Origin: Podarcis raffonei
Taxonomy: Eukaryota; Chordata; Lepidosauria; Squamata; Lacertidae
Length of the DNA: 64,000 nt
Direction: 5' to 3'
Assembly (NCBI RefSeq): GCF_027172205.1
Contig: NC_070607.1
Coordinates: 69,440,831 to 69,504,830 of the forward strand
Below, piece after piece: positions 1-19,003 of this stretch. A model generated the notes under the pieces. The model made no database searches. It was not told the origin of the DNA and worked only from the letters and a program-made list of their open reading frames with translations. Position numbers and translations under genes: made by a program. The first letter of the stretch is position 1. The number at the start of each line of letters is the position of its first letter.

Positions 1-138
1 CTTAAGGTTTCAAAGCTCTTACCAGAAAAATTTGAAGAGCAGCAAATCAGGGTTTATTGTAAGACAGCAGATGAAATCTGTGATGCTAGAAAATATTTCG
101 TTCAGTGGTGTATAGACAACAATTTCACTAAACCACAG
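1..138 (+). CDS. SAMHD1: SAMHD1, penultimate coding exon (5' side cut by window)
   Basis: SAMHD1 is a dGTP/GTP-activated dNTP triphosphohydrolase that lowers cellular dNTP pools, restricts retroviruses and works at stalled forks. This exon encodes 46 residues in one open frame from the window edge, starting [14 protein letters not shown] and including [16 protein letters not shown] and NNFTKPQ. From memory it matches the region after the HD domain in human SAMHD1 (LLPEKFAEQLIRVYCK, RQYFVQWCADRNFTKPQ). It ends on a codon boundary at CAG|GTAAGA, a strong donor. It is followed by a 668-bp intron and the terminal exon, which begins DGDIVAP as in human. The catalytic HD domain lies left of the window. 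The family call is near certain; no frame damage is visible. Confidence 0.97.
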
Positions 139-806
139 GTAAGAAAGGTTTAACATTTAGCAGGTGCATCTCAGTGTAGAATCATAGAATTGTAGAGTTG
201 TAAGGGACCCTGAGTATCATCTAGTCCAATGCAGTAATATGCAGCTATTCCAAACGGGGATTGAACCTGCAACTTTGGCGTTCTCAGCACCACACTCTAA
301 CCAACTGAGCTATGAGATTCAGATCTACCTCATTCTCTGTATTCCTTTTGTTCATCACCTGTTCATTCTTCCATAGTCTCCTCTATCATCAACCCATTAT
401 TACTTCTGCACATTATGAACACAAGGGACTTGAGAATTCTAAAAATCTCAGAAATCTCGTTGGAGGACAATCTAGCCTTTATGGTTTACATTCTAAAACA
501 ACTGTAATACTACCACTAACTAGAAGTTTTGTATCTGTTATGTTTATTAATTTCCTTGGAAATGATGAATACATAAAATTGGTTGAGAGGGGACTACCGC
601 AAATAATTGGGGTACAGCATGAGTCACCCATTACCCTTTTATGACAGTTTGAAAGGGCAGTGCAAGAATGTTTTTCTTGTAAAATGATGTGTAAAAAGGC
701 TCCAATGAGTGTCTTGCTCCACTTGCCAAGAAGATGACAGAATGTATTGACTGTTAATTTCCAGTGCACAACTGAACTTCTTTTCTTCATTTTGATGCTT
801 TGATAG
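139..806 (+). other. SAMHD1: SAMHD1 last intron
   Basis: Phase-0 intron with GT at 139-140 and AG at 805-806; the pyrimidine tract before the acceptor is weak. Its only recognisable content is a tRNA-derived SINE on the minus strand near its start. The rest is unique-looking AT-rich sequence. Confidence 0.9.
178..315 (-). repeat. tRNA-derived SINE with CR1-like tail
   Basis: Read on the minus strand it begins with a tRNA-like box A (TAGCTCAGTTGGTTAGAG) and box B (GGTTCAATCCCC). It continues into GGACTAGATGATACTCAGGG and ends with TACAATTCTATGATTCT. That end resembles the ATTCTATG-type terminus of CR1 LINEs, so CR1 machinery probably mobilised it (inference). It lies in the last SAMHD1 intron. 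A tail-only relative is at 28264-28335. Confidence 0.75.
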
Positions 807-938
807 GATGGTGATATTGTTGCCCCTGAACTTACACCAATGAAAGCAGACTGGAATGTAGTCAGAGATGACGAAAAGCATGATTCAAAGAAAAACAGTT
901 CTACTCCAAAGCCCAAAAAGTCACTTTTTAAGGACTAG
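807..938 (+). CDS. SAMHD1: SAMHD1, terminal coding exon with stop codon
   Basis: Encodes 43 residues and a TAG stop. It starts DGDIVAPELTPMKADWN, parallel to human DGDVIAPLITPQKKEWN, and ends KKSLFKD. TPMK (834-845) sits where human has TPQK, the CDK1/2 site around Thr592 that controls antiviral activity, and it keeps the S/T-P-x-K minimum. The end LFKD (924-935) matches the start of human LFKDDPM, so this protein stops three residues earlier. Human residues between these motifs are not well conserved here. The acceptor is ATAG|GATGG. The 3' UTR follows directly. Confidence 0.96.
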   Translation, partial: DGDIVAPELTPMKADWNVVRDDEKHDSKKNSSTPKPKKSLFKD

Positions 939-2850
939 AACAACTTTTCTGTTGAATGATTCCGGTTTGTACAACAAGGTTGTGTTATAAAAACATGGAA
1001 ACATGGAAAGAAAAGCATTAGTGGAAAATGTCAGTCTTAGCTCAGACGAGTTAAAATTCCATTTGTTGTAGATTTCACATGGACATTTGATGACCGGCAA
1101 TGTTCTTATTTTGTTAATTCAAATGTGGGCCGGTGAAGAAAGGTCTACTTTCAAAAACAGGTTGTATCCAATGTTAGTCCTACTCAGAACAGAACTGCTG
1201 AAATTAATGGACATGGCTAATATAGCTCCATTAATTTCAGTGTGTTTGCTCTGAGTACAACTTAGTTGGATAAAGCTCAAAAGTTTTTGGGAAAAACCAC
1301 AAAAACCGCCATTCTATTTCAAAACTTCTTTCATTTTCTTAAGATCAGCACAATAGTATAATTTCTCCACTATGATAAATGTTATATATGAAACCTATTG
1401 TGGGGAAAGGGGACAAGCCTATGCCATTTGCCTATCTTCTGTTTATGATAAAAGTGCTTATCCTACTGTTCTTTTTAGCTGCCATTCCCTCAAATCATGA
1501 TAGTCAGTATATGTTCATTTAGAGCTAAACATGCCTTGGCACAATCAAGGATATACTATTTTATAAAGTTACCTTTTTAAATTCAATGCTTACCTTTTAT
1601 ATAACCCAACAAAATACTTGCAGTACCAAAACAACCAATTATTGAATGTATCCTAGCCATTAAGCACTAGGTAGAGAGGAAATGAGCTGGTTTGTATAGA
1701 GAGGCAAACAGCTGTTAAGAATCAGAAGCAAATTTCAGACTAGGGAGTTTTGCCTGTTATGTTTCAAACCGACTTGAATGTATTTTTAATCTCTCATATT
1801 TTCACAGATTTGTTGACTTTGTATGGAATAGTATATATTGTTCCTTAAAAAAAATAGTATATATTGTTTTTTTTTGAGAAACACAGTTTTATGATGTGGC
1901 ACTTTATGCTGACAGAAAATTGTTTTGTGTGCGAGAAGTGTGCTGTTAAATGTGAGAAAAGAGAGTTTCTGAAGCTTCACTTAACACACCTAAGGCTCAT
2001 AAGAAATATATACACCATTTAAGAACTATGAATTGGGACAGAGAGAATGGCTGCTCGTTGCAGAAGGGACTACAGCAAAGGTACCTACTGTAGGAAGCTG
2101 GAAAGCCACTTTCACCATCAACCCCCCGGTGTCTCTTTCTGTACTGAGCAGATTTACAGGACCATTGCAGGGGGGAGTTGAATCCCACTCCCTTCACCAG
2201 CAGGATCTGCTCAAAGGAATGTTGGATCCATGCCAGTATTTAAAATGAAGTTGTGTCATGGAGTTCTCTTAAAACTTAGGGCTGAAAAATTAAACATTCA
2301 GGGCATTGTCAGGTGCTCTGTTGAATTTACACCCAGCACACAGCACCTGAATCTAGAATTATTTCACCAGAACACACTTTCACACAACGCGCTTTCACAC
2401 GAGCAGAGAGCTGTTCAGAAATATTCAACATTTCTAGTGCTGCAGTCAGAGTACGAGTAGCTAACCTGTGACCTTCCAGATATCAGTGAACTGCAACTGC
2501 TATTTGCAACTGTAACTGACTGTTTGCCATGTCTGGTGCTGATGTGAATTGGGAGTCCCAAAAACATCTAGACTAGATTATGCAAGAAGAGACCTCAAAC
2601 TCAGTGGCTCAATTGTTTGAGCTCCATAAGATTGGATTAAAAGGGAGCTGCTGGCATCCTGAGCCTTTGTTTTGACATTAAATTGCTTCATAAAAATGGG
2701 TTAAGGTAACATACATAGAGCTATTTTCTCCAAAGCTATATTCAATTGTCAGACTGGTTAGGATTATAATTATATATTTTGTGTGCCTGTATATTAATCT
2801 TTTTTCCTGTGCATATCAGCTGAGTAATAAAACCCCTTAAAAACCGCTAA
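939..2850 (+). other. SAMHD1: Probable SAMHD1 3' UTR and flank
   Basis: Non-coding sequence after the stop. The clearest poly(A) signal is AATAAA at 2826-2831; an ATTAAA lies near 2665. The true transcript end cannot be fixed by eye. A palindromic MITE of about 108 bp lies within it. Confidence 0.35.
1165..1272. mobile_element. Palindromic MITE, TATCCAA family
   Basis: The ends are an imperfect inverted repeat: TATCCAATGTTAGTCCTACT on the left pairs with CTGAGTACAACTTAGTTGGA on the right. The middle also folds (AATTAATGGACATGGCTAA against TAGCTCCATTAATTTC). A relative with the same ends is at 21183-21303. Superfamily not assigned. Confidence 0.55.
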
Positions 2851-3254
2851 TGGTCAATACCTAATATGTTCAGAACTTGACTGGACTTTTCAATGTGTTA
2901 CAAAGAGCCAATCTCAGTAAAGTAAAATTCAAACTTGAGCAAATCTGGAACTCTGTAGTTACAATATCAATTGGCAATTTATCCCAGTTCATTTATTGGG
3001 ACCAGCAGTAGGCACAGTTGGTTTCCTTTGCTTGTCACAGTGATGTCTTAGGAATCTGCACCTCATAACCCTGCTTCCTGTATTTCAGATTTTGTGCTAT
3101 ATTTTGAATTTTGTTCTGCCAAATAATGCACTTGGAAGGGTTGTGACTTTTTGATGTTAGGAGAGGGGAGTGAGTGAGCTTCAAAAACAGTTGGATAGCT
3201 TCTGCTGAAGAGCCAGGAACTTGAGTCAGAGGCTTCACAGTGATTGAGAGTACA

Positions 3255-3345
3255 TCTGCACCAGAACTTTAAGCTGCTTTAAAACAAGTTTGTTGTGACT
3301 TTTACAGAACTACAGTTTCCAGTGTTCTTTAGTGAAAGAGTACTT
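3255..3345. repeat. Foldback MITE fragment
   Basis: Contains TTTAAGCTGCTTTAAAACAA and GAACTACAGTTTCCAG, the same motifs seen in longer copies at 28340-28495 and 19322-19435 (tcctgggaactgtagttt and its complement, next to a TTTAAA-rich stretch). Degenerate and truncated. Confidence 0.4.
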
Positions 3346-4429
3346 GCAACTTTGTAAGATGTATCTAGTTCTCTTAGGATCACGGCTTTCAGGATTTCTA
3401 GGCTGAGAGGTAGGAGAGGTACATGTTCAGAAAGGCTTATGTCTTCATTATGTGCTTAAAAGACAAACATAAGGCCGCCTCTACTCCACCCCTTCCCTAC
3501 ATACCTAATGCTTCTGAAGTATTTCACACCACATTTCTCTCACACCCCTGACATTCCCATCTGTTAAAAGTTTTTATTTATGCTACTAGACCTCAGCATA
3601 GCACAAAACAATTTGGACAGATTGTAGTCCTTGACTAGAAGAAGTCACATGACCTCTGAAGTGTACAATGCCCAGTCTCTAATGAGGAAATCTAAGTATT
3701 GGTTTGTTAGCTTTATAATTATACATTTAACACTATAAAAAAATCATATTGTTCATATATTGACTAAAAATCATTAGGCAGATATTTCAAAGCAATGTTA
3801 AAAGAATTGCTGCATCATATATCTAACCAGAGGAGTACCTAAGGGCATCTCTAGATGACATTACAAACAGATTATTCAAAGTGTGCTACTGATGCTGGAT
3901 CTGAACAATTTAAATATCCTGTCCCTATGAAATGGATAAGCGACATCACAGTCTCTAGAAGCAAGAGGAGAAGCTCTTAAATGATAAAAGTAAAGTGAGC
4001 TGATTTATACGTGCATAAACATTGCATTGAATTATTCCTAGATGAAATGTGTACAGATTGCATAGAAAAGCAGTACGCCCAAACCGATTAAGCTCTGTCT
4101 GAGGTGAGTTATCTATGGCTGTTTAATACCTTCAAGTTGTCGATTGATTGCTCAGTCACAGCATGCATGTGTGAACACATCTGGAATAAAATAGTTGTGC
4201 ATGGCTTTGCACCAGTGTTTTTAACTGATTAGTTTTTAAAGGTTCTGCGTGCTTCCATATAGGAATAATTTATCACTTGGCCTCTTTTTTAAAAAAGTTA
4301 AGAAAAAAATGAATATTTACAAAATGAGGTCAGGGATGTCACATAAAGTGGCCAATAGGTGACAAGGAGGCCTGTACATGTTGATGTACAAAACAGATTA
4401 GCTAGGACATGAAGTAGATGCCATTTTCC

Positions 4430-4487
4430 GAAAACAAAATATTGTGTATAAAGTGCTATGAAAACAAAATATTGTGTATAAAGTGCT
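4430..4487. repeat. 30-bp tandem duplication
   Basis: Two perfect 28-bp copies of GAAAACAAAATATTGTGTAT plus AAAGTGCT, 30 bp apart. Recent-looking local duplication. Confidence 0.95.
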
Positions 4488-5442
4488 TCCCCACACCCCC
4501 CCCCCAAACAGGGAAAGACTTAAATCCCCATGGCCACAATCAGCTAAATTGTGGGTAAGGAGGGAAAAGTAGACTGGTTACTGCTTAACATACCTTTGTA
4601 TATGAAATACACTTTTATGAAGGGAAAATCTCATTTGGGGAAACTTAACCCTGCAAAGTGCCCATTCAGGAGTTGAATGTCATTGGTAGAACGCTACTTA
4701 GGAGGCCAAGACTAGCCTTGTGGAAAGCTTCCTATTGCCAAATTAGTGGGTGGTTTGAGGAAAGTGTACTAACTCCAGAGGATAACAATGTGGGCTGTAC
4801 CTGTGTGGCTAACTAGGCCATTCAGTGTTTAGCTTCAGTACCTGTGTGGTACTTTGCTGAGCATCAAAGAGATGGGCCTTCTCACAACCACATGATAAAG
4901 GTGCACTTGAAAGCCCCTCCAGAGTTCTTACATTCTAATGCTTATACGAAGTAATTCTATCACTAGCAAGAGCTGTGAGAATCGAGGAGGAGGGCAAGGA
5001 GCTTACTACCTGGTCTGCCATTTGGCAAGTACAGGTTAAGGCTGTGAGGTGTCTCTTGGGACATCCTTCCCTGGCAATCAGCCGCCAATATTCGCATAGC
5101 TTACCAGTTCCGAAGATGACTTAGCAAGAGCTTTACCTGCCCTGAAGTACAAAAGGCGAGCTTAACTGAAAATCCTTAGCTCATCTTTCTACAAGCAGGA
5201 TAGTGGGGAGCAAAATTGCTAATGTTGGGTGAGAGAGAGATGAGGAAATTGCTGGGTTAATCCAGCACCTTTTCCATCCCAATCTACGGAGACAGAGGAA
5301 GTCTCTACAGCAAGTTTATGTTCATTGAAGGGGATTTGAAAAGCTGCCCCCACAGGACGACTGGCCAAGCCCTGTTCCCATGGCACTTGCAGTGTCAGTG
5401 CAGAAGGGGACTTGTCCTCCCCCCCCCCCAACACACTTTGGG

Positions 5443-12441
<6,999 letters not shown>

Positions 12442-12714
12442 GTTTTCTGTGATCATCCAAAGCACGACCACAGCAGCCGTGCTGTTTCCTGGCAGCGAGT
12501 CGGAGAGGGGAGAGCAGGTGTCTGCCAATTGCCTGTGGAGAACACACCCTCATTCATAAACAGCATGTACTTTATTCTCTCTCAGTAAGCAGGTTCTTCT
12601 ATTGCTATACAGCTATTGTCACCTGAGATCTCACTATGAAACCCTGTGGCACACAGCCTTTTCCAGTTATCTAGTGTTCTGTAGCGAGGGAACTTGTGGC
12701 CCTCCAGATAATTG

Positions 12715-13215
12715 CTCTTATTAGTTTATTAATTTATGTCTCAGCATTCATATAAATTTAAAGGCAATTTATAATTATACAATAGAAACAACCAAAATAG
12801 GTTTGAAAACAATACCAAAGAAAATTCTGAAGATTGGTTTTAAAATAATACATATAAAAGATGCAAGGCCAGAGACCTAATCTTTTTCATCCCATCCAGT
12901 TGGAAAAACTTGTCAAAACGAAATTGTTTCCAGAAACTACAAACAGTAGGTGCCTGTCATCTCATTCTCAACTGGGATGGTGTTCTACAAAATAGGGGCA
13001 GCCGCATTAAGAATGCTGCTCTGAGAAGCTGTGGAACAGGCTTGTGATAATATAGGGGCTTTAAGCAGAAACCCTCCTGCAGAACAACCACCACAATTAT
13101 ATGCCTGGCCCTGAGGTGTATAGAACTTTATTAGTAAGAAATCCTTGAACTTAACCCAATAGCAGATTGGCAGATCTTGGAGTAAACTCTCATCATTCCT
13201 GACCACTGCTCATTC
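12715..13215 (-). mobile_element. Degenerate LINE fragment, probably L2 or CR1 type
   Basis: Antisense stretch resembling the C-terminal end of L2-type ORF2. It contains GGTGTTCTACAAAATAGGGG, TAAGAATGCTGCTCTGAGAAG and an A/T-rich tail at 12720-12860. Eroded; family call tentative. Confidence 0.35.
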
Positions 13216-16200
13216 TGGCTGGAGCTGAAGGGAGCTGTAACCCAAAAACACCTTGAGAACTCAGATTGTCCACCCCTGTTCTATCGCTTCACAGATAAAA
13301 GTCCTAGAATTGCGGAAGAGAGAAATTGGCTCTTCATAAACTATAGCTCTGAGGAGAACTCGAGTTGATTAATAACAGGTGTATGATGAGTGTATCCTGT
13401 CTCTTTAAGAAACAGGCCTGGTCTGTAATAGAAACTGTCTTCCTTGGGTGTGGTTCCTTCCATAGGTCAGTGAGACCTAGTCAGAACCTTAGTAATGTAT
13501 GTAGCAAGTCCTAGCTGCTATGCTGAATTATTGACCTGTTGCTCGCAGATAAATAGTATTGACGTTTTCCTGATTTCCTGACATTTTCCTATACTCTTCT
13601 GTAACCTCCAACCAAGCAAACAAGAAGTATTATCAGAGGAAGGCAGAACACATTAGAGTCAAGCCATTCAAGGAAAGTGATGTATTCGGGTAGCAGGAAA
13701 ACAAATCAGGAGAGGGCAGGCCATTCAAACACAACTGTCCTTTATTGCTACATAACAAGTATGGGAAATATGAAATTGCACACTGGAGCTCTGGAGCATG
13801 CAAATTATGGGGCTCAAGAGGTTCAAAAAGCATTACACTGAATCAGTGTAGTGGCCTGGGTAGAGTCCCAAAGGTCTGGAGGACTGTGTTTGGCCTCTTG
13901 GCATGAAGTTCCCCATCTTTTTTCTATAGTTTACAAGGATACGGAATCTTCTTAACACTTGTTTTTCATTAGCCACTGTGGTTCTTTGTGAAGAAGTTGA
14001 GCAAGGATGCTGTTCAGGAGCATCTGAGAATATGGGAAGACATGAGATGTCTTGGATTGGTCTTGGACCCTTCAACTTATGACAGAGTTGCTCTCTAAAA
14101 TAAAATGTGTTCCCCACAAGGAATATCTGGCAAGGTGCCATGGGTGTCACTACGGCAGGATTTCTGAGCAGATGTCCAGGGCTCCCACTCAGCAGAATGA
14201 ACAGGAAGGTTCTCAAACTCAGCAGGGGCAGTTTGTCACATTGAAAGGAAGTGCAGGAAACCATACCACCATCTAAGGGCTGGGGTGGCGGCGGAGTAAG
14301 AGTCTAAAATTACCTAACTGCCCCACTGCAGGCTACACTCGAGAATGGTCCTGTTTCCCCAACATCAGGAGACGCAGCTTGTCAACTCCTAGAAGATTAG
14401 CTACTGTAGAAGTGACATGCAAAAGAAACCACGGTAACATGCAAATTAACAGGCTTTATGAGTCATGGGAATCACTGCCTAGTGGGATCAAAGCATGGGA
14501 GAGAGTTTGTAAGCCACATCCCCTAAAATTCACTTATCTACACACAGTATCATTCTAAAGTGTGCTAAAATTTTACACAGGAGATCATCCTAAGAACATC
14601 AAACGAGCCCTGCTAGACTGATCAGATCAGCCCCCTCCTTCCAACAGCAGCTAGCCAATTGCTTCCAGTTAGACCATAAGCAGAGCTTGAAGGCAGTAGA
14701 CTTCCCTCACTATGCCAAACCATGCATCGTTCTTATAAAATGATATGCTCTCCTCATGTTGTCTTTCCCCCTGAATTAAAAAGCCCCATATGTTTTGGCT
14801 ATTTGTGGCAAGGAAAGTCCTTCAGCCTCTAGATCACGCTGGTTTCCCTTTTTCTATAACTTTCACAGCTCTATGTTATCCTTGAGATGGAGTGATCAGA
14901 GAACTCTACTGATGCTCCACCAATGAGCTGTTGCCCTTCTGCATGTTGCCCTGCTTTGGGAAGTGTGGCTATTACCCTTATGGGAAATATTTCGATTACC
15001 AACTTTAGTTGTTTTTATTCATTCAGGCTTTGGGGAGATAAAGTTTAGGCATTAGTACTACTACCACAGGTACTATTAATATTTTTTCTCCCTGGCCTTC
15101 ACTGGGTTTTTATTTAACAAAATGTATATACTGCTTGAATGTAAAAACACAACCCCAAACTCTATGCAGTTTATCAACAATATAAAAACATTAAAATGAG
15201 CAATAGCAAAAGTTTTAAAAGGTATTTATTTAAAAGATTAGAATCAGCACTATCTAAAAATAAATAAAACACATGTAACTTCTACATTCATAATGCTGTG
15301 ATTATGGTTTTTGGTTTTTGTGGATTTGGCTGTTGCAAACTACCCAGAGTTCTTGATAGATGAAGGGCAGGATAAAAATAAAATGAACAAAACAAACAAA
15401 CTTACCTGCTAGCTATAGGCAACCAAGAATTCCATGCAGGTGAGTGAGTGAAGGGGTGTAAGAAAGAAGGACCACTACAGTAGCCTGCCTCTGAAACAGC
15501 TTGGTTCCCAGACTTGTAATGTAGAAACAGGAAGTACCCTTTTCACAGCCAGCATGAAAATATTGTGAGTTGGTGGAGGCTGGGGTGGTTGCTATGGGTC
15601 ACTTTGTCCTGCCTCCACCAGTTCACTTGGTAGAATGCATTTTTATTTTCTTTTTTGGAGTAGCCTGCTAAGAGAGTGTGGTCTTCATTTCCATGCTTCC
15701 TGTTCCACAACCACCAAAGAAACTCAGGCTACTAGCCTCTTACAAGGCCAGCATTTATTATTGTTGTTTTGCAAGCTAGTAACTTTTGTGGGTTTATCTG
15801 CACGACTGATTTTTTTGCCAACCTGAGATGCTCCAAGCTCATGTAGGAGCATGTTTCTTTTTTTCAGAGGATAGCCACTGTTCCCAGCACACCCTCCTTC
15901 CTCCCACAGAAACTTTTCTTCTAAATATCTGATATTTTTTTTCCATTTCACCTATACCCCCACCCCAGAGACGGCACAGCTACACAGTTCCATCTTATTG
16001 TAAGAAGGTTGGTAAAACTCAAATGCACTCGGCTGAAATGACTTATTTACAAGATACTCACATTTACCTGAAGAGGGTTCTGTGGGGAGACGTCTAACAA
16101 AGCACAGCTGGGTAGGTCCCATATAAAGCAGCTGTTCTGTTGTTGCCTTGCTTAAAGCAGAGGTGTTGAGGAATCCCCTGCAAATCTCAGGGAAGCATCA

Positions 16201-16980
16201 CTAACAATACAGCTCTGGAAATACAGCTCTGAATAGTCACAAAGTTCATATGGACTGTGAACACATACCTGGTTCTATCCAGTCCACCTTCCTTGTCAAC
16301 TCTCTCAATCTGTGCCAGTGGACCGGTTGCTCACCTGCCACTCACGGGGTACAAGTTCAACACATCCATCTTGAGCCAATGGGTCCCATTATTTTGGGAT
16401 CAACAGTCAGGTTGCTGCAAGTGTTTCTATTTGTAACAATGATGTTGCAATGCATGTGTTGCCTGTAAACTTTCTGACACTACTTTTCTTCCTCCTAACC
16501 CACCCCTTGTGGCTGAAGTAAGTTATCACTCATCTGTAGATGATAACACAGATGTTCATTGAGTAAATCAGGCAGCAAATTGTTAAGCTTGTTGTTGTGA
16601 TGGAGTAAAAGCCCATGGTCAGTCTCATTCAAGACCAGGAATACACACAAAAAAAAATAAACTCCTCCTTTCTAAGAAATAAATAAATCAGGCAAGTTTG
16701 TCGGTGCCACACACACACACTCCTCCTCTCATTGTTGAAGTTCCCAGGCAGAGATGGTGCCTATATGCCTTTAAATGCTTTGAAGCATTAAGCAAAGCTA
16801 TGGCAGCTGTGCTTCCTGCCCTGTCCACTTTTGCATTCGGTAGCTAGCGGGAATCTTATTTTCTCCATGGAGACAAGTGGAGTGGATCATAGGAAAAAGT
16901 GATGGAAATACAGGGTGCAGGGTGCCTAGGATAGCCAGAGAACACCTTCCACAGATGAGCAGAAGATGCAACCTTTAAAC
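13216..16980. other. Gene-free stretch, mostly unassigned
   Basis: No exon with homology was found. Around 15100-15400 there are LINE-tail-like segments (TTTATCAACAATATAAAAAC; GGCAGGATAAAAATAAAATG). Several open frames of 60-145 codons occur but show no domain, splice or codon support. Confidence 0.5.
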
Positions 16981-16984
16981 ATTG

Positions 16985-17480
16985 TGCAGGATAACATTAG
17001 ACAAGCCTACTGGACCAGGCCAGGCCCAACTATTCCAGCATCTTGTTCTCACAGCAGCCAACCAGATGCCTTGTGGGAAACCAGCAAGCCGAACCTGAGC
17101 ACAGGAGTGCCATCCCCATCCTGTGGTTTCTAGCAAATGGCATTCAGAAGCACTATAGGCTCAAGCCACAGTTGCAGAGCATATCCGTCCTGGCTAGTAG
17201 CCATCTGATAGGCTTAACTTCAAGGAATTTGTCTAATCTAAGTTGGGTACCATCACTGCCTCCTGTGGGAGTGAGTTCCAAAGTGTAACTATGTGCTGTT
17301 TGAAGAAATACTTCCTGTGATCTGTCCTGAATCTTCCAACACCTGCTTTGGAGTGTGCTGCTTCTGTGGTCCTCTTTTGCATCTGCCCACCCGAAGAATC
17401 GCTATAGCTTTGCTGGGTACCGTAAAATGCATTATTTGATGCTGCTGGAAGGTAAGGATTCAAGGACATAGATAATAGTT
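16985..17480 (-). mobile_element. Old amniote LINE-derived repeat
   Basis: On the minus strand it reads through GGCTACTAGCCAGGACGG and the complement of CAACCAGATGCCTTGTGGGA to TGGAATAGTTGGGCCTGGCC, colinear with the + strand repeats at 46595-46925 and 47640-47870. The 17230-17350 part adds GAGTGAGTTCCAAAGTGTAA and CTATGTGCTGTTTGAAGAA. LINE class not named with confidence. Confidence 0.55.
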
Positions 17481-17915
17481 ACACCATCTTAGCAGTGACT
17501 TCCAATTTGCTAGAAACAGAACAGGTTCATAATGCATTTTAATTTACAGAATATTGTGCACATCTAGACATAGCAGCAACAAATGGAGCAACTAATTCAT
17601 AGAAACTTATATAAGAAGCAAAAATATACACAAACAATGGGTTTTCCTCATGGGGTGTGTCTGACAGATCCGAAGGATAACATGAGTTTTTACTTGCTTT
17701 TTTTTGGCGTGTGTTTGTTGTGTGTGCTTTTACAGTTTATTATTCTATTTTGGTTTTAAACATGTTGTAATTTTTTGTCAGCCTGTGGAAAGAGATGAGC
17801 TAAGAATGTATATATACTTTAGGGTCTACCTGTTGTGGAGATGAAGATAAGGATGATAAAGCATGTGACAGATTGTAGTTATGACTATGGTCATTTAGCA
17901 TCCCATTTTATAATA

Positions 17916-18124
17916 CAGTGGTACCTCGGGTTAAGAACTTAATTTGTTCCGGAGGTCTGTTCTTAACCTGAAGCACCACTTTAGCTAATGGGGCCTCCCA
18001 CTGCTGCCGTGCCGCTGGAGCACGATTTCTGTTCTCATCCTGAAGCAAAGTTCTTAACCTGAGGTACTATTTCTGGGTTAGCGGAGTCTGTAACCTGAAG
18101 CGTCTGTAACCTGAGGTACCACTG
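17916..18124. mobile_element. TA-flanked MITE, full copy
   Basis: CAGTGGTACCTCGGGTTAAG at the left, CTGAGGTACCACTG at the right, TA on both sides, with internal CCACTTTAGCTAATGGGGCC. Same family as 10860-11079; 209 bp. Confidence 0.78.
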
Positions 18125-18899
18125 TACACAGTAAGAGATGCACGTGTACCTTTCTGGGAAACTGTCCAAGGTCTTTTTATTGCTTCAAACCTATAAGGTG
18201 TTGTGAACACACAAGGCACATAATGGGTGGTTAGATAGAAAAGCTGAGAAAGGTCTTTGTCCAGGACTTTGGAGAACAACAGGTTCCCCACCATTGCTTT
18301 ACCGTGTCTGACTCTTGGCTTGTTCTCTGGTTCTGCCTCCCAACATTGATCCTTGGCTTGACAGCCTGGTTCCTGCTTGGTGGCTGTTTACCTCTGAGCG
18401 ATGATCCTTTACTTTTGCCCTTATTCAACCTTCTGCTGCTAGCGTCCAAGAAAATACAGTAACCAGAGCACCAGCTAAACTTTCAGGCTGCAGGGAGTCT
18501 GGGCTGTGCACAGTTGCCAGGAGGTTCCCTGTGATGTTTCTATTCCAGGGCACAGAGTCTGGGATTCTCTGGGATCCAGCTGCAGCCTCTGTTCCTGCTG
18601 ACTCACTTCCAGGTGCAGGTGTGCAGAGAGCTCACCTGGGAGATTCTCAGTCTACAGAGACAGCAGTTGTTTGCCTGGACACAACAACATTTGTATGCCT
18701 TGGGTTAGGGAGTGCTTCAAGGTCACTTTCAAAATATACAGTCATTCGGCTTGGATACAAACTCACATACAGTATATGCTTATGCTAAGGGCAACAAATA
18801 ACTTGCGCTAAGGTAACCCAAATTCGAAGCCAAGAATCTGCATTTGTTTCTTTATCTTATTTGATTAAGGATGCCTACACACCATATATTTAAAGCACT

Positions 18900-18962
18900 T
18901 GATTGATTGATTGATTGATTGATTGATTATCCACCCTTCACCCTAAGGTTCTGGGGTGGGTT
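18900..18962 (-). repeat. (GATT)n tract and LINE 3' end
   Basis: Seven GATT units followed by ATCCACCCTTCACCCTAAGG. A similar arrangement lies at 21318-21395. Read on the minus strand these look like 3' ends of an L2/CR1-type LINE with a simple tail. Confidence 0.55.
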
Positions 18963-19003
18963 ACAGCAGTAAATACAACTTTAAATGCTTTAAATTTAAT
19001 GTT

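Larger units (their letters stand above)
2851..5442. other. SAMHD1-TLDC2 convergent intergenic spacer
   Basis: No gene seen. It presumably holds both 3' ends. A minus-strand AATAAA (TTTATT at 3573-3578) is one candidate TLDC2 poly(A) signal, with low certainty. It contains part of a foldback repeat at about 3255-3345 and a 30-bp tandem duplication at 4430-4487. The rest is unassigned. Confidence 0.5.

Noticed and set aside
479-916. 145-codon frame antisense to the SAMHD1 terminal exon
   Set aside because: It runs across an intron-exon boundary of a clear host gene and has no recognisable motif.
13833-14264. 143-codon minus-strand frame
   Set aside because: No domain, no similarity I can recall, no supporting splice sites; composition looks like non-coding DNA.
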